64,000 nt of DNA from Scylla paramamosain (GCF_035594125.1 NC_087192.1:13300501-13364500), one strand, 5' to 3'. Counted from the first letter of the stretch, positions 36,457 through 50,905 are shown. Numbers and translations are program-made. Notes: generated from the letters alone by a model not told the origin.

Positions 36457-39400
36457 AAAAAAACACTCAAAATACACGCAATTGGTAATGTGTTTCTCAA
36501 TTAAGATTGTTATTCATGAGTTTCAGCATTTTCGTATCTAAGAAACTTCTTTATATACACGAGTTTTTGCGTTTTTTGCCTTGTGGTTCTTGTGAACCAC
36601 AAGTTCTTTTGCCGAAAAATAATAAGACACTCATTATACACGTTTCTCGTAATGTCCTTTTCTTTCCCAATAGGGAGTGCTTTGCATCCATTTTCGCGTT
36701 TTTTGTAGGTAACAAGCTCAAAAACACTCAAAATATACCTTTTTGGTAATGTTATTCTGTTTCTTCATATTGGTTGGTTTGCATCCGTTTTAGCGTTTTT
36801 CTACGTAAAACACCGAAAAAACACGTTTTTAGTAATATTGTTTTGGATTCCCATATAGATTGACTTCCATGTTATTTATCGTATTGGTTCCCAAGATGCT
36901 GAAAAACTCTCATAAGACCGTTTTCTGGCAAAGACGCTTAATTTCCCCATATAGGTGGCTTTGCACGCACTTTAGGGGTTTGGTACATAATAGTCCGAAA
37001 AAAAACTAAACTTAACTTTTTGATAATGTTCTTATTTCACTTAATTTCCTGAATTTTCCCCAAATTTTTGCATCTCGGTACCTGTGAAGATGAATAAGAA
37101 AGAAAAAAAATATCGTATTATTTTTTATTCATTTATTGTTTTTCAATGAAGAGTGTTATTTTGTGGATTTTAGCTTTTTAGTAATTAATGAATTTATAAA
37201 CACTTATAATACACGTTTCTCGTAATCTCCTTTCGTTTCCTAAAAATAGAGTTCTTTGCATGTATTTTAGCGTTTTCATTGGTAACATGATCAAAAACAC
37301 TCAAAATATATGTTTTTGGTAATATTATTCTGTTTCACCATAAAGAGTGTTTTGCATGCGTTTTAGTGTTTTGGTATATAAGGAACTCAAAAAACACTTA
37401 AAGGCAAGTTCTTGGTAAAAATTCGTTTTCCTCCAATGTAATGTGATTGCCTTCCTTTTTAGTGCTTTATTGCCTATCACGCTCAAAAATACTCAAAAGA
37501 CACTTTTCTGGTGGTCATTTTTTTTTCCCCACAAATCTATTTTCGTATGCAATTTGGGGTTTTGGTAACTAAGAATGTGAAAAGCATTCAAAATACACGT
37601 ATTTTTTAAGGTTGTTCTGTTTCTAAATTAGGAATGTTATACATAAGTTTCAGCATTTTTGTATCTAGGAAACCTCTCCATATACACGAGATTTTGCGTT
37701 TTTTGCCTTGTGGTTCTTTTGAACTATAAAACACTCATTATACACTTTTCTTGCAATGTCCTTTTGTTTTTCAATATAGAGTGCTTTGCATCAATTTTCG
37801 CGTTTTTTGTAGGTAATAAGCTCAAAAACACTCAAAATATACCTTTTTAGTAACGTTTTTCTATTTCTTTATATTGGTTGCTTTGCATCCGTTTTAGCGT
37901 TTTTCTACGTAAAACACTGAGAAGACACGTTTTCAGTAACTTTGTTTTGGATCCCCATATAGAAGTGAGTTTCTTATTATTTATCGTTTTGGTGCTTAAC
38001 ATGCTAAAAAACACTCAAAACACAGATTTCTGGTAAGGTCGTTAAATTTCTTCATATAGGAGGCTTTGCATGCACTTTAGGGTTTGGTACATAACAGTTC
38101 GAAAAAAAAAAAAAAGCTGAAATTAACTTTTTTTATAATATTCTTTTATCATACGATTGCCCTGAATTTTCCCAGAATTTTGGCATCTCGGTACTATGAA
38201 GATGAATAACAAAAAAAAATCAAATTTTTTATGTATGTTTTTTATTTTTTTATTTTCTAAATAAAGAGTGTTATTTGTGGGTTTTAGCTTTTTGTTACTT
38301 AACTTAAAAAAAACACTCATAATACACGTTTCTCGTAATGTCCTTTTGTTTTCTAAACATAATGTTCTTTGCATGTATTTAAATATTTTTATAGATAACA
38401 TGATCAAAAAACGCTCAAAATATATGTTTTTGGTAATGTTATTCTGTTTCTCCATAAAGTTTGTTTTGCATGCGTTTTAGCGGTTTCTTATATAAGGAGC
38501 TCAAAAACACTTAAAGACAAGTTTTTGGTATAAATTCGTGTTATTCTAATGTATATTCATTGCCGTGCTTTTTAGTGCTTTATTGCCTATCACGCTCAAA
38601 AACACTTAAAAGACACTTTTCTGGTAATGTCATTTTTTTCTCACATAAAGGTGGTTTCGCATGTAATTTTGGGTTTTGATAACTAAGAATTTGAAAAGCA
38701 CGCAAAATACACGCATTTAGTAAGGTTGTTCTGTTTCTCAGTTAAGAGTGTTATTCATGAGTTTCAGCATTTTGGTATCTAGGAACATTCTCCATATACA
38801 CGAGTTTTTGTGTTTTTTGCCTTTTGGTTCGTTTAAACTATAAAAAAACTCATTATACACTTTCTTGCAAAGTCCTTTTGTTTTCTTATGTAGAGTGCTT
38901 TGCATCAATTTTCCCGTTTTTTTGTAGATAACAAGCACAAAAAATGTTTTTTTATTTGTTGATATTGGTTGGTTTGCATCCGTTTCAGCGTTTTTCTACG
39001 TAAAACACTGAAAAGTTTTCAGCAATTTTGTTTTGCATTCTCATATAGGGTGAGTTCCTTATTATTTATCGTTTTGGTGCCTAACATGCTGAAAAACACT
39101 CAAAAAACAGATCGTTTAATTTCCTCATATAGGAGTCTTTGGATGCACTTTAGGGTTTGGTACATAACAATCCGAAAAAAAAGGCTAAAATTAACTTTTT
39201 TGATAATTTTCTTTTATCATATAATAGCCCTGAATTTTCCCAGAATTTTGGAATCTCGGTACCTATGAAGATGAATAACAAAAAAAAAATCCTATTTTTT
39301 TATTTTCTTACTTTTTTTCTAAATAAAGAGTGTTATTTGTGGGTTTTATCTTTTTCGTACTTAAGGAACTTAAAAACACTTATAATACACATTTCTCGTA

Positions 39401-42320
39401 ATGTCCTTTCGTTTCGCAAACAGAAGGTTCTTTATATGTATTTAAGCGTTTTTATAGATAACATGATCAAAACCCCCAAAAATATATGTTTTTGGTAATT
39501 TTATTCTGTTTCTCCATAAAAGGTGTTTTGCATGCGTTTTAGCGTTTTGGTATGTAATGAGCTCAAAAACACTTAAAGGCAAGTTCTTGTTAAAAGTTGT
39601 TTTTATTCCCATGTAATGTTATTACCCTGCTTTTTAGTGTTTTATTGCCTAACACGCTCAAAACACTCAAAAGACAGTTTTCTGGTAATATCATTTAGTT
39701 CCCACATAAAGCTAGTTTTGCATGGAATTTGGGAATTTCGTAACTAAGAATGTGAAAAAAAACTCGAAACGAAGGTTTTTCTATTTCTTAATTAAAAGTG
39801 TTATTCATGAGTTTCAGCATTTTGGTAGGTAAGAAACTTGTTTATGTACACGAGTTTTTTAGTTTTTTTTACCTTGTGGTTCTTGTCAAACTATAAAACA
39901 CTCATACACGTTTCTCGTAATGTCCTTTTCTTTGCCAATATAAAGTACTTTCCATCCATTTTTCCTTTTTTTTGTAGGTAACAAGCTCAAAAACACATGA
40001 AAATATATCTTTTTGGTAATGTTATTCTATTTCTTCTTATTGGTTGGTTTACATCCGTTTTAGCGTTTTTTTAAGTTAATCACTGAAAAGACACGTTTTC
40101 AGTAATATTGTTGAAATTGCTGAAAAACACTCAAAAGACAGGTTTCTGGTAAAGTCGTGTAATTTCCCCATATAGGTGGATTTGCATGCACTTCAGGGTT
40201 TGTACATAACTCCGGAAAAAGGCTAAAATTATTTTTTTTTATAAAGATTTTTTTTACAAAATTTCAATGAGTTTTGCCAGAATTTTGGCATCTCGGTACC
40301 TATGAAGATGAATAACAAAAAAAAAAATATTTCTCTATAAAGAGTGTTATTTGTTGGTTTTAGCTTTTTGGTACTTAAAACTTAAAGCTTTTGGAACTTA
40401 AAAACACTCATAATACACGATTTTCGTAATGTCCTTTTGTTATACAGAACATAGGGTCCTTTACATGTATTTAAGCGTTTTTATAGGTTAAATGATAAAA
40501 AAAAACTCAAAATACATGTTTTTGGTAATGTTATTCTGTTTCTCCATTAAGGGTGTTTTGCATGCGTTTTAGCGATTTGGTATGTAAGGAGTTAAAAAAC
40601 ACTGAAAGGCAAGTTCTTCGTAAAAGTTGGTTTTATTCCCACGTAATGTGATTGTTCTGCTTTTTAGTGCTTTGTTGCATATCACGCTCAAAAACACTAA
40701 AAAGACACTTTTTTGGTAATGTCATTTTTTTTTTCCACATAAAGGTAGTTTCGCATGTTATTTGGGATTTTCGTAACTAAGAATGTGAAAAACACTCAAA
40801 ATACACACATTTGGTAAGGTAGTTCTGTTTCTCAATTAAAAGTGTTATTCATGCATTTCAGCATTTTGGTATGTAAGAAACTTCTCTATATACACGAATT
40901 TTTGCGTTTTTTGCCTTGTGGTTCGTGTGAAACTATAAAACACTCATTATACACGTTTTTCGTAATGTTCTTTTGTTTCCCAATACAGAGTGCTTTCCAT
41001 CCATTTTCGCATTTTTTGTAGGTAACAAGCTGAAAAACACTCAAAATATATCTTTTTGGTAATGTTAATGTATTTTTTTATATTGGTTAGCTTGCATCCG
41101 TTTTAGCGTTTTTCTTCGTAAATCACTGAAAAGACACGTTTTCAGTAGTATTGTTGAAATTGCTGGAAAAAACACTCAAAAGACAGATTTCTGGTAAAGT
41201 CGTGTAATTTCCCCATATATGTGGCTTTGCATGCACTTCTGGGTTTCCGGAAAAAGCTAAAAAAAATTTTTTTATAATGTGTTTTTTACATAATTTCCCT
41301 GAATTTTGCCTGAATTTTGGCATCTTCACACCTATTTAGATGAATAACAAAAAAAAAAAAAAATTTTTTTAGTTATTTATTTTTTCTCTATTTGTGGGTT
41401 TTAGTTTTTTGGTACTTAAGGAACTTAAAAACAATCATAATACACGATTTTCGTAATGTCCTTTCGTTTCACAGACATAAGGTTCTTTGCATGTATTTAA
41501 GCGTTTTTATAGGTAACATGATCAAAAACACTTATATTAATGTAACAAAATAATGAATAAATGTAATTTGGGATTTTCGTAACTAAGAATGTGAAAAACA
41601 CTCAAAATACACACATTTGGTAAGGTAGTTCTGTTTCTCAATTAAAAGTGTTATTCATGAGTTTTAGCATTTTGGTATGTAAGAAACTTCTTTATATTCA
41701 CGAGTTTTTCCGTTTTTTGTCTTGTGGTTCTTGTGAAACTATAAAACAATCATTATACACGTTTCTCTAAATGTCCTTTTTTCTTCCTAATATAGAGTGC
41801 TTTTACATCCATTTTCGCATTTTTTTTTTTTTTTTTGTAGGTAAAAAGCCCCAAAACACTTTTTGGTAATGTTATTCTATTTCTTCATATTCGTTGCTTT
41901 GCATCCGTTTTAGCGTTTTTTCTACGTAAAACGCTGAAAAGACACGTTTTCAGTAATTTTGTTTTGGATTCACATATTGACTGACTTCCATATTATTTAT
42001 CGGTTTGGTGCCTAACATACTGAAAAATACTGAAAAGACAGGTTTCTGGTAAAGTCGTTTAATTTCCTCATATAGGTGGCTTTGCATGCACTTTAAGATT
42101 TGGTAAATAACAATCCGAAAAAAAAGCTATATTAACTTTTTTGATAATGTTCTTTTTTCCACATAAATTCCCTGAATTTTGGCAGAATTTTTTTTTCTCT
42201 TTAAAGAGTGTTATTTGTGGGTTTTAACGTTCACTTAAGGAACTTCAAAACAGTCATAATACACGTTTTTCGTAATGTCCTTTCGTTTCCCAAAGATAGG
42301 GTTCTTTGCATGTATTAAAG
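36457..42320 (-). repeat. satellite HOR, block S' (reverse)
   Basis: Five HOR units (anchors, rc, near 37,077, 38,192, 39,257, 40,297 and 41,331) mirroring left 23,256-28,960 from about 36,730 outward. A hairpin variant lies at 36,580-36,603. The block also runs parallel to 53,000-60,300 in the same arm at a 16.3-18.4 kb offset, so it is one of two direct copies within the right arm. A private loss at about 38,940 removes most of one monomer. No gene is seen. Confidence 0.8.
36580..36603 (-). repeat. 10-bp-stem hairpin variant
   Basis: Stem with loop TTGT in the right arm. It has no left-arm mirror, because the pairing breaks at left ~28,960. It runs parallel to 53,200-53,223. Confidence 0.9.
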
Positions 42321-45300
42321 CGTTTTTATAGGTAACATGATCAAAAACACTTAAAACACATGTTTTTTTGTAATGTTTTTTCTGCTTCTCCATAAAGGAG
42401 TGTTTTGCATGCGTTTTAGCGTTTTGGTATGTAAGGAGCTCAAAAACACATAATGGCAAGTTCTTGGTCAAAGTTGGTTTTATTCCCATGTAATGTGATT
42501 CCCCTGCTTTCTAGTGCTTTATTGCCAAACACGCTCAAAAACACTCCAAAGACACATCTGGTTATGTCATTTTTTTCTCACATAAAGCTAGTTTCGCATG
42601 CTTTTTGGGATTTTGCTAACTAACAATGTGAAAAACAATGAAAATACACGCTTTTGGTAAGATTGTTCTGTTTCTCAATTAAGATTGTTATTCATGAGTT
42701 TCAGCATTTTGGTATTTAAGAAACTTCTTTATATACACAAGATTTGCGCTTTTTGCCTTGTGGTTCTTGTGAACCACAAGTTCTTTTGCTCGAAAATAAT
42801 AAGACACTCATTATACACGTTTCTCGTAATGTCCTTTTTTTTCCCAATAGGGAGTGCTTTGCATCCATTTTCACCTTTTTTGTAGGTAACCAGCTCAAAA
42901 ATACTGAAAATATAGTTTTTTTGTAATGTTATTCTATTTTTTTTTTTTCATATTGGTTGGTTTGCATCCGTTTTAGCGTTTTTCTACGTAAAACACCGAA
43001 AAGACACGTTTTCAGTAATTTTGTTTTGGATTCCCATATAGATTGACTTCCATGTTATTTATCGTTTTGGTGCCTAACAAGCTGAAAAACACTCATAAGA
43101 GTTTTCTGGCAAAGACGTTTGATTTCCCCATATAGGTGGCTTTGCATGCACTTTATTGTTTGCTACATAACAGTTGAGAAAAAAAAAAGCTAAAATTAAC
43201 TTTTTTGATAATGTTCTTATTTCAGAAAATTTCATGAATTTTGCTTGAATTTTGGCACCTCGGTACCTGTCAAGATGAATAAGAAAGAAAAAAAAATATC
43301 GTATTTTTTTTATTTATTTATTTATTTTTTCTCAATAGAGAGTTATTTGTGGCTTTTAGCTTTTTGGTACTTAATGAATTTAAAAATACTCATAATACAC
43401 GTTTCTCGTAATGTCCTTTTGTTTCCCACAAATAGGGTTCTAAGCATGTATTTAAGCGTTTTTATTGGTAACATGATCAAAAACACCCAAAATACATGTT
43501 TTTGGTAATGTTATTCTGTTTCTCCATAAAGTGTGTTTTGCATGCGCTTTAGCGTTTTGGTATATAAGGAGCTCAAAAACACTTAAAGGCAAGTTCTTGA
43601 TAAACATTGGTTTTATTCCCATGTAATGTGATTGTCCTTCTTTTTAGTGCTTTACTGCTATCACGCTAAAAAAAAAAACACTGAATAGACACTTTTCTGA
43701 AAATGTCGTTTTTTTTTTTTTACCACATAAAGCTGGTTTCGCAATCAATTTGGGTTTTGGGTAACTAAGAAGCACTCAAAATACACGCATTTAGTAAGGT
43801 TTTTCTGTTTCTCAATTAAGAGTGCTATTCATGAGTTTCGGCATTTTGGTATCTAGGAAACTAGCTAGTTTCGGATGTAATTTGGGATTTTCGTAACTAA
43901 GAATGTGAAAAACACTCAAAATACACACATTTTGTAAGGTAATTCTGTTTCTCAATTAAAAGTGTTATTCATGAGTTTCATCATTTTTGTATCTAAGAAA
44001 CTTCTCTAGGTACAGGAGTTTTTGCGTTTTTTGCCTTTTGGTTCTTGTGGAACTATAAAACAGTCATTATACACGTTTCTCATGTCATTTTGTTTTGCAA
44101 TACTTTACATCCATTTTTGCATTTTTTTAGGTAACAAGCTCAAAAACATTCAAAATATACATTTTTCGTAATGTTATTTTATTTCCTCATATTGGTTGGT
44201 TTGCATCCTTTTTAGTGTTTTTCTACGTAAAACACTGAAAAGACACGTTTTCAGTAATTTTGTTTTGGATTCCCATATTGAGTGACTTCCATGTTATTAT
44301 CGTTTTGGTGCCTAAAATACTGAAAAACACTCAAAAGTAAGGTTTCTCGTAAAGTCGTTTAATTTCCTCATGTAGGTGGCTTTGCATTCACTTAAGAGTT
44401 TGGTACATAACATTTCGAAAAAAAAGCTAAAATTAACTTTTTTGATAATATTTTTTATCACATAATTGCCCAGAATTTTCCCAGAACTTTGGCATATCGG
44501 TACCTATGAAGATGAATAACAAAACAAAAAAAAAAAATTGCCGTTTTTTTATATATTTATTTATTGTTTCTTTATAAAGAGTGTTATTTGTGGGTTTTAG
44601 TTTTTTGGTTCTTAAGGAAGTTAAAAACACTCATAATACACGTTTTTCGTAATGTCCTTTCGTTTCCCAAACATAGGGTTCTTTGCATGTATTTTCGCGT
44701 TTTTATAGGTAGCATGATCAAAAACACTCAAAATACATGTTTTTGGTAATGTTATTCTAATTCTCCATAAAGGGTGTTTTGCATTCGTTTTAGCGTTTTG
44801 GTATGTAAGGAGCTCAAAAAAAAATTAAAAGCAAGTTCTTGGTAAAAGTTGGTTTTATTCCCATGTAATGTTATTGCCCTGCTTTTTAGTGCTTTATTGC
44901 CTAACACGCTCAAAAACACTCAAACTCACTTTTCTGGTAATGTCATTTCTTACCAACATAAAGCTAGTTTTACATGCAATTTGGGGTTTTGGTAAATAAG
45001 AATGTGAAAAACACTCAAAATACACGCATTTCGTAAGGTTGTTATGTTTCTTATTTAAGAGTGTTATTCATGAGTACCAGCATTTTGGTAACTAAGAAAC
45101 TTCTCCATATACACGAGTTTTTGCGTTTTTTGTCTTATGGTTCTTGTGAAACTATAAAACACTCATTATTCACGTTTCTTGTAATGTCCCTTTGTTTCCC
45201 AATATATAGTGCTTTGCATCCTTTTTCGCGTTTTTTTGTAGGTAACAAGATTAAAAACACTCAAAATATACAATTTCGGTAATATTCTATTTCTTCATAT

Positions 45301-46890
45301 TTGTTGGTTTGCATCCGTTTTAGCGTTTTTTACCTAAAACACAGAAAAGGCACGTTTTCAGTATTTTGTTTTGGATTCTCATATAGAGTGACTTCCATAT
45401 TATTTATCGTTTTGATGCTTAACAAGCTGAAAATCACTCAAAAGACAGGGTTCTGGTAAAGTCGTTTAATTTTCTCATATAGGTGGCTTTGCATGCACTC
45501 TAGGGTTTGGCAAATAACAGTCCGTAAAAAAGCTAAAATTAACTTTTTTGATAATGATCTTTTATCACATAATTGCCCTGAATTTTGCCAGAATTTTGGC
45601 ATCTCGGTAACTATAAAGATGAATAAAAAAAAAAAAAAAAAAATTCCTGTTTTTCTATTTATTTATTTTTTTTCTGAATAAAGAGTGTTACTTGTGGGTT
45701 TTAGCTTTTTGGTTCTTAAGGAACTGGAAAACACTCATAATACACGTTTCTCGTAATATCCTTTCCTTTCCCAAACATAAGGTTCTTTGCATGTATTTAA
45801 GCGTTTTTCATAGATCACATGATTAAAAAACATTCAAAATACCTGTTGTTGGTTATGTTATTTTGTTTCTATAAAAAGTGTGTTTTGCATTCGTTTTAGC
45901 GCTTATAAGGAGCTGAAAAACACTTAAAGGCAAGTTCTTGGTAAACGTTGGTTTTATTCCATGTAATGTGATTGCCCTACTTTTTAGTGCTTTATTGCCT
46001 AACACTCTCAAAAACACTCAAAAGACACTTTTCTGGTAATGTTTTTTTCCCACATAAAGCTATATTCGCATGGAATTTCGTTTTTTTTTAACTAAGAATG
46101 TGAAATAACACTCAAAATACACGCATTTAGTAAGGTTTTGTTTTTCTATTAAGAGTTTTATTCATGAGTTTCAGCATTTTGGTATCTAAGAAACTTCTCC
46201 ATATATACGAGTTTTTGTGTTTTTTGCCTTGTGGATCTTGTGAAACTATAAAACACTCATTATACACGTTTCTCGTAATGTCCTTTTGTTTCCCAATATA
46301 GAGTGCTTTGCATGCATTTTCGCGTTTTTTCTGTAGGTAACAAGTTCAAAAACACTCAAAATATACGTTTTTGGGGATGTTTTTCTATTTCTTCGTATTG
46401 GTTGGTTTGCATTCGTTTTAGCGTTTTTCTACGTAAAACACTGAGAAGACATGTTTTCAGTAATTTTGTTTTGGATTCCCATATTGAGTTACTTCAATGG
46501 TATTTAAAAAACACTCAAAAGACAGGTTTCTTGTAAAGTCGTTTAATTTCCATATATAGGTGGCTTTGCATACACTTTAGGGTTTGGTACATAACAGTCC
46601 GAAAAAAATCTAGAATTAACTTTTTTGATAATGTTCTTTTTTCCACATAATTTCCCTGAATTTTGCCAGAATTTTGGCATCTTGGCACCTATGAAGATGA
46701 ATAACAAAAAAAAAAATTGCTATTTTTTATTTATTTACTTTTTTCTCTATAAAGAGTGTTATTTGTGGGTTTTAGCTTTTTGGTACTTAAGGAACTTAAA
46801 AACACTCATAATGCACGTTTCTCATAATGTCCTTTCGTTTCCCAAATATAGGGTTCTTTGTATGTATTTAAGCGTTTTTATAGGTAACAT
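42321..46890 (-). repeat. satellite HOR segment absent from the left arm
   Basis: About 4.57 kb, four HOR units by length (anchors, rc, near 43,261, 44,500, 45,605 and 46,685), lying between two points that are adjacent at left position ~23,255. 42,700-43,870 resembles 61,000-62,200. A private junction at about 43,862 (ctaggaaact into agctagtttcgg) removes most of two monomers. A hairpin variant lies at 42,757-42,780. 46,557-46,890 matches 50,905-51,250 in direct orientation. Confidence 0.8.
42757..42780 (-). repeat. 10-bp-stem hairpin variant
   Basis: Stem with loop TTGT, inside the 4.57 kb segment missing from the left arm. It runs parallel to 61,158-61,181, sharing the ttttgctcgaaaataat flank. 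Confidence 0.9.
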
Positions 46891-47407
46891 GATCAAAGAC
46901 ACTCAAAATACATGTTTTTTGTAATGTTTTTCTGTTTCTCCATAAAGGGTGTTTTGCATGCGTTTTAGCGTTTCAGTATGTAAGGAGCTGAAAAACACTT
47001 AAAGGCAAGTTCTTGGTAAAATTTGGTTTTATTTCCATGTAATGTGATTGCCCTGCTTTATAGTGCTTTATTGCCTAACACGCTCAAAAACACTCAAAAG
47101 ACACTCTTCTGGTAATGTCATTTTTTTTTTTTTCCACATAAAGCTAGTTTCGCATGCAATTTGGGGTTTTGGTAACTAAGAATGTGAAAAACACTCAAAA
47201 TACACGCACTTGGTAAGATTGTTCTGTATCTCAATTAAGAGTGTTATTCATGAGTTTCAGCGTTTTGGTACCTTAGAATCTCAAAAACACTCATAATGCA
47301 CGTTTCTCGTAATGTCGCTCTTTTTCTTCATATTGGGTGCTTTGCATGCATTTTGGCATTTTTTTCACGTAATAGCTGAAAAACACTGAAAATACACGCT
47401 TTTGGTA
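46891..47407 (-). repeat. satellite HOR flank of right LINE fragment
   Basis: Mirror of left 22,737-23,255 and direct copy of 51,250-51,760. It ends in acgcttttggta directly against the LINE tail. Together with 46,557-46,890 it forms a ~0.85 kb direct duplicate of 50,905-51,760 at an offset of about 4.35 kb. Confidence 0.8.
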
Positions 47408-48200
47408 ATAAGAACATAAGAACATAAGAAATAAGTAAATCTGCAAGAAGAATCTGCTATTATTGACTCCATTATTTTACATTCAACAGAAGTTAAGCTG
47501 ACAGGTTACACGTTAAAGTTTTATCTCCTTTCTTAAAGGTAGGTACTATATTCGCCTGCCTCCAAATTACCGATACCTCACATGACTAAAGTGATTTCCT
47601 AAGGACAGAAACTAACAGAATACTTATAACCTTTTTCCTTTCCTTAAATACTGTGGAATATATTTCATCTGGTCCTGGTGACTTGAACTTTTTAACTTAT
47701 CTATCTCCTGTTCCACTATCTCTCTTAGTTATGGTAATATCTGTCAGCTTTTCATCCTCTTCTATTCTAAATATCTTCTCACTATTCGGCAAATCCTGCA
47801 TGTTTTCCTGGGCAAAGACAATTAAAAAATACTCGCTCACAATTTTACTAATCTCCTCTCAACAACTAATCAGGTCCCATTCTGCTGTCTTTAAGGAACT
47901 ATTGTTTTTCTATTCTTCGTCTTATATGCCTGATAAAATCCTTTGAGGTCCATCTTCGCTTGGCTGGCTACCTTTAATTCATAACTATTTTTAGCTTTCC
48001 TTGTTAAACTCCTGACTTTTCTAATTCATTATATTATGGCCTTAAAACCACTTCCCCTGTCTTTAATCTCATATATACTTCTCCTTCGCCCAATGTAGTG
48101 TTTTAACCTCAGTCATCCATTTAGGATCATTCTTCTGCGATTTTTTTCTTCTGTAAGGGATGTTCCCTAACTTTCCTGAATGTAATTTATCAACGAAATA
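47408..48200 (-). mobile_element. CR1-like LINE fragment with partial RT (right arm)
   Basis: Reverse-complement partner of 21,942-22,736 (sum 70,143, with no net indel across the whole element). It begins with ataagaac octamers, the complement of TTCTTATG, and ends at aacgaaatatt before satellite resumes with ttgcttctcc. Only scattered substitutions separate the copies, and both carry the same 5' truncation and the same internal deletion. They therefore arose by duplication of one inserted copy. Confidence 0.8.
47457..48122 (-). pseudogene. broken CR1-like reverse transcriptase fragment (right arm)
   Basis: Mirror copy of the left RT remnant, read on the bottom strand. The SPGPD block (complement near 47,665-47,685) and FKKGDK block (near 47,520-47,540) are present, the stop at 47,493-47,495 corresponds exactly to 22,648-22,650, and the same one-base loss precedes SPGPD. 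Shared disabling lesions show the element was dead before the arms separated. The open frame at 47,653-47,946 on the plus strand is antisense to the RT and differs from its left twin at three of 97 residues. Confidence 0.75.
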
Positions 48201-50905
48201 TTTATTTTGCTTCTCCATAAAGGGTGTTTTGCATGGGTTTTAGCGTTTCTGTACATAAGAACCTATAAAACACGCTTTTAGTAATGTTGTTTTGTATTCC
48301 TTTATAGAGTGCTTTCCATGTTTTTTAGCGTTCTGGTTTCTAACACGTTGAAAAACACTCAAAAGGCACGTTGATGATAATGTCGTTTCGTTTCCCGATA
48401 AAGGGGGCTTCCAATGCATTTTGTCTTTTGGTACTTAACAATATGAAAAAGAGTTTAAGTAAAATTTTTCGGTAGAGTTGTTTTTCCATATAAAGTGCTA
48501 ATCATGTGTTTTTGAGTCTCGGTACCTAAAAAGCTCAAAATCTCTCATAATACACTTTTCTCGTAATGTCCTTTGTTTTTTTCCATGTAGGATGCTTTGC
48601 GTGTAATTTGGCATTTTTGTACTTAACAAGCACAAAAACAATCAAAATACAAGTTTTTGGTAATGTTATTCTGTTTCTCCACAAAGGTTGTTTTGCATGC
48701 GTTTCAGCGATTTCGCACGTAAGAAGGTCAAAAACACTCTAAAGATACTTTCTTGGTAATGTTATTTTATATTGCCAAATAGGGTGCTTTCAATGCTTTT
48801 TAGCATTTTGATTCCTAACACTCAAGTTTCCTGTAATATAGTTTTGCTTCTTCATATAGAGATCTGCATGCATTATGATGTTTTGCTACATAATATGAGA
48901 AACGCTTGGTAAACCAAGCTGTTTTTTTTATTGAAAATAGGGTGTTCTTCATGCATTTTAGCGTTTTGGTGCCTAAAACGCTCAAAAAAAAAAAAAAAAA
49001 CTAAAAAGACACGCTTCTGGTAATTTCACATTGTTCTCCTATATAGGGTGATTCGCTTCCATTTTACCGTTTGGTACCTAACAATGTAAAAAACACTCAA
49101 AATACAAGTTTTTGACAATGTTGTTCTGTTTGTCTATATAGAGTTCTATTCAAACGCGTTTTCGCGTTTTGTTACCTAACAAGCTCGAAAACACTCCAAA
49201 TACGCGTTTCTCGTAAGGTCCTTTTGTTTACCTATATAGTATACTATACATGCATTTTGGCAATGTAACAAGCTCAAAAACAATCATTTCATATTTCATT
49301 TTGGTAATGTTACTCTGTGTCACGATCAACGATTCCATGTTTTAAGCTTTTTCATAGGTACCTCAAAACACTGAAAAGGAACAGTTTTGGTAATGATGTT
49401 TTGTTTTTTTCGATATCGAGTCCTTTCTATGATTTTTAGCGTTTTGTTGTCTAACACTCTTAAGATATGTTTCCTGTAATGTCGTTTTATTTCACCATAG
49501 AGGGCGATTTACATGTATTTTGGCGTTTTGTTTTCTGTGAAAAACACTCAAAATACAAAATTTTTGTAATGTTGTTCTCTTTCTCCAAATAGAGCTATTT
49601 ATGCGTTTAAGCGTTTTGTTCCCTAAGAAGCTCGAAAGAAAAAAAAAAATCAAAATACACGTCTCGCGTAATGTTCTTTTCTTTTCCGATGTGGTGTACT
49701 TTATATTTTGGTGTTTTTTTTTTTACGTAACAAGCTCATAAACACTAAAAATACACGTTTTTGGTAAAGTTATTTTGTTTTGTATTTTAAACAGTGTTTT
49801 GAATGCGTTTAAGCGTTTTGGTACGTAAGCACCTAAAAAAGACAACGTGTCTAGGTAATATACATATAGCTATAGAGTGTTTTTCATCCTTTTTGTGCTT
49901 TTGTGCCGAACCTGCTCCAAAAGACATGTTTCTGAAAATGAAGTTTCAATTCATTTTTCGGTGATGTTATTCTTTTTCTCTATAAGAAAGTTTTGCATGC
50001 CTTTTAGCACTTTTTTGGACGTAAGAAGCTCCTAAACACTTCAGAGATATGTTTTTGGTAATGTAGCTTTTTTTTTCTATGTAACAAACTCAAAAACTCT
50101 TAAAATACACGGTTTTTGGTAAAGGTATACTGTTTCTCAGTATTTATTTTTATTTATTTATTTACTTTATTTATTTATTTATTTATTTATTTTTATTTTA
50201 TTTTATTTTATTTTATTTATTTATTTTTTTTTTTGCATGGGTTTCAGCGTTTTATTACGTAAGTAAATCCAAAAAAAGACACGATTTTGGTAATATTGTT
50301 TCGTTTTCCTTTATAGGGTTTTTCCATGTTTTTTTGTGCGAAACTAGATTCATGTGTTTTAGCGTTTTTGTACCTAAGAAACTCAAAAACACTCATAATG
50401 CGTGATTTTCTTAATCACTTTTTGTTTCGCCATATAGGGTAAATTATATGTATTTTCACGATATGGCATCTAAGAATGTGAAATACACTCAAATTACACG
50501 TTTTTTTTTCTCTCTGTTTCTTGATATAGAGTACTATTCATGCGTTTTAAGCGTTTTCATAATTAAGAAGCTCAAAAGCATTCATAATAAACGTTTCTCG
50601 TAGTGTCTTTTCGTATCCCTTATTAAGTAGTTTGCATCCTTTTTGACGTTTTTGTACGTTTCTCTTCCTAAAACGATAATAAATACTCAAAACACACCTT
50701 TATGTAAATGTTATTTCTTTTTTACATATAGGGTGATCGGCATGCATTTTTGCGTTTTGTTATCTATAAATGTGAAATACACTAAAATACACATTTTTGG
50801 TAGTTTTTTTTTTTTTTTTTTTTTTTTCCACATTGAGTGCTATTTATGTCTTCTCATGTGTTGGTACCGAGGAATCTCAAAAACACTCACAATACACGCT
50901 TCTTG
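48201..50905 (-). repeat. degraded monomeric satellite island (right arm)
   Basis: Mirror of left 19,206-21,941 with nearly the same length. It contains the same diverged monomers, for example the distinctive ctaggtaatatac and ctatagag stretch at 49,850-49,880, matching left 20,255-20,275. HOR periodicity is not visible. Homopolymers lie at 48,984-49,000 and 50,804-50,827. No gene is seen. Confidence 0.75.
50141..50234 (-). repeat. (TTTTA/TTTA)n microsatellite
   Basis: Mirror of the left TAAA tract, with tattt and ttta units ending in a T-run before gcatgggtttcag. It is longer than its left partner. Confidence 0.9.
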
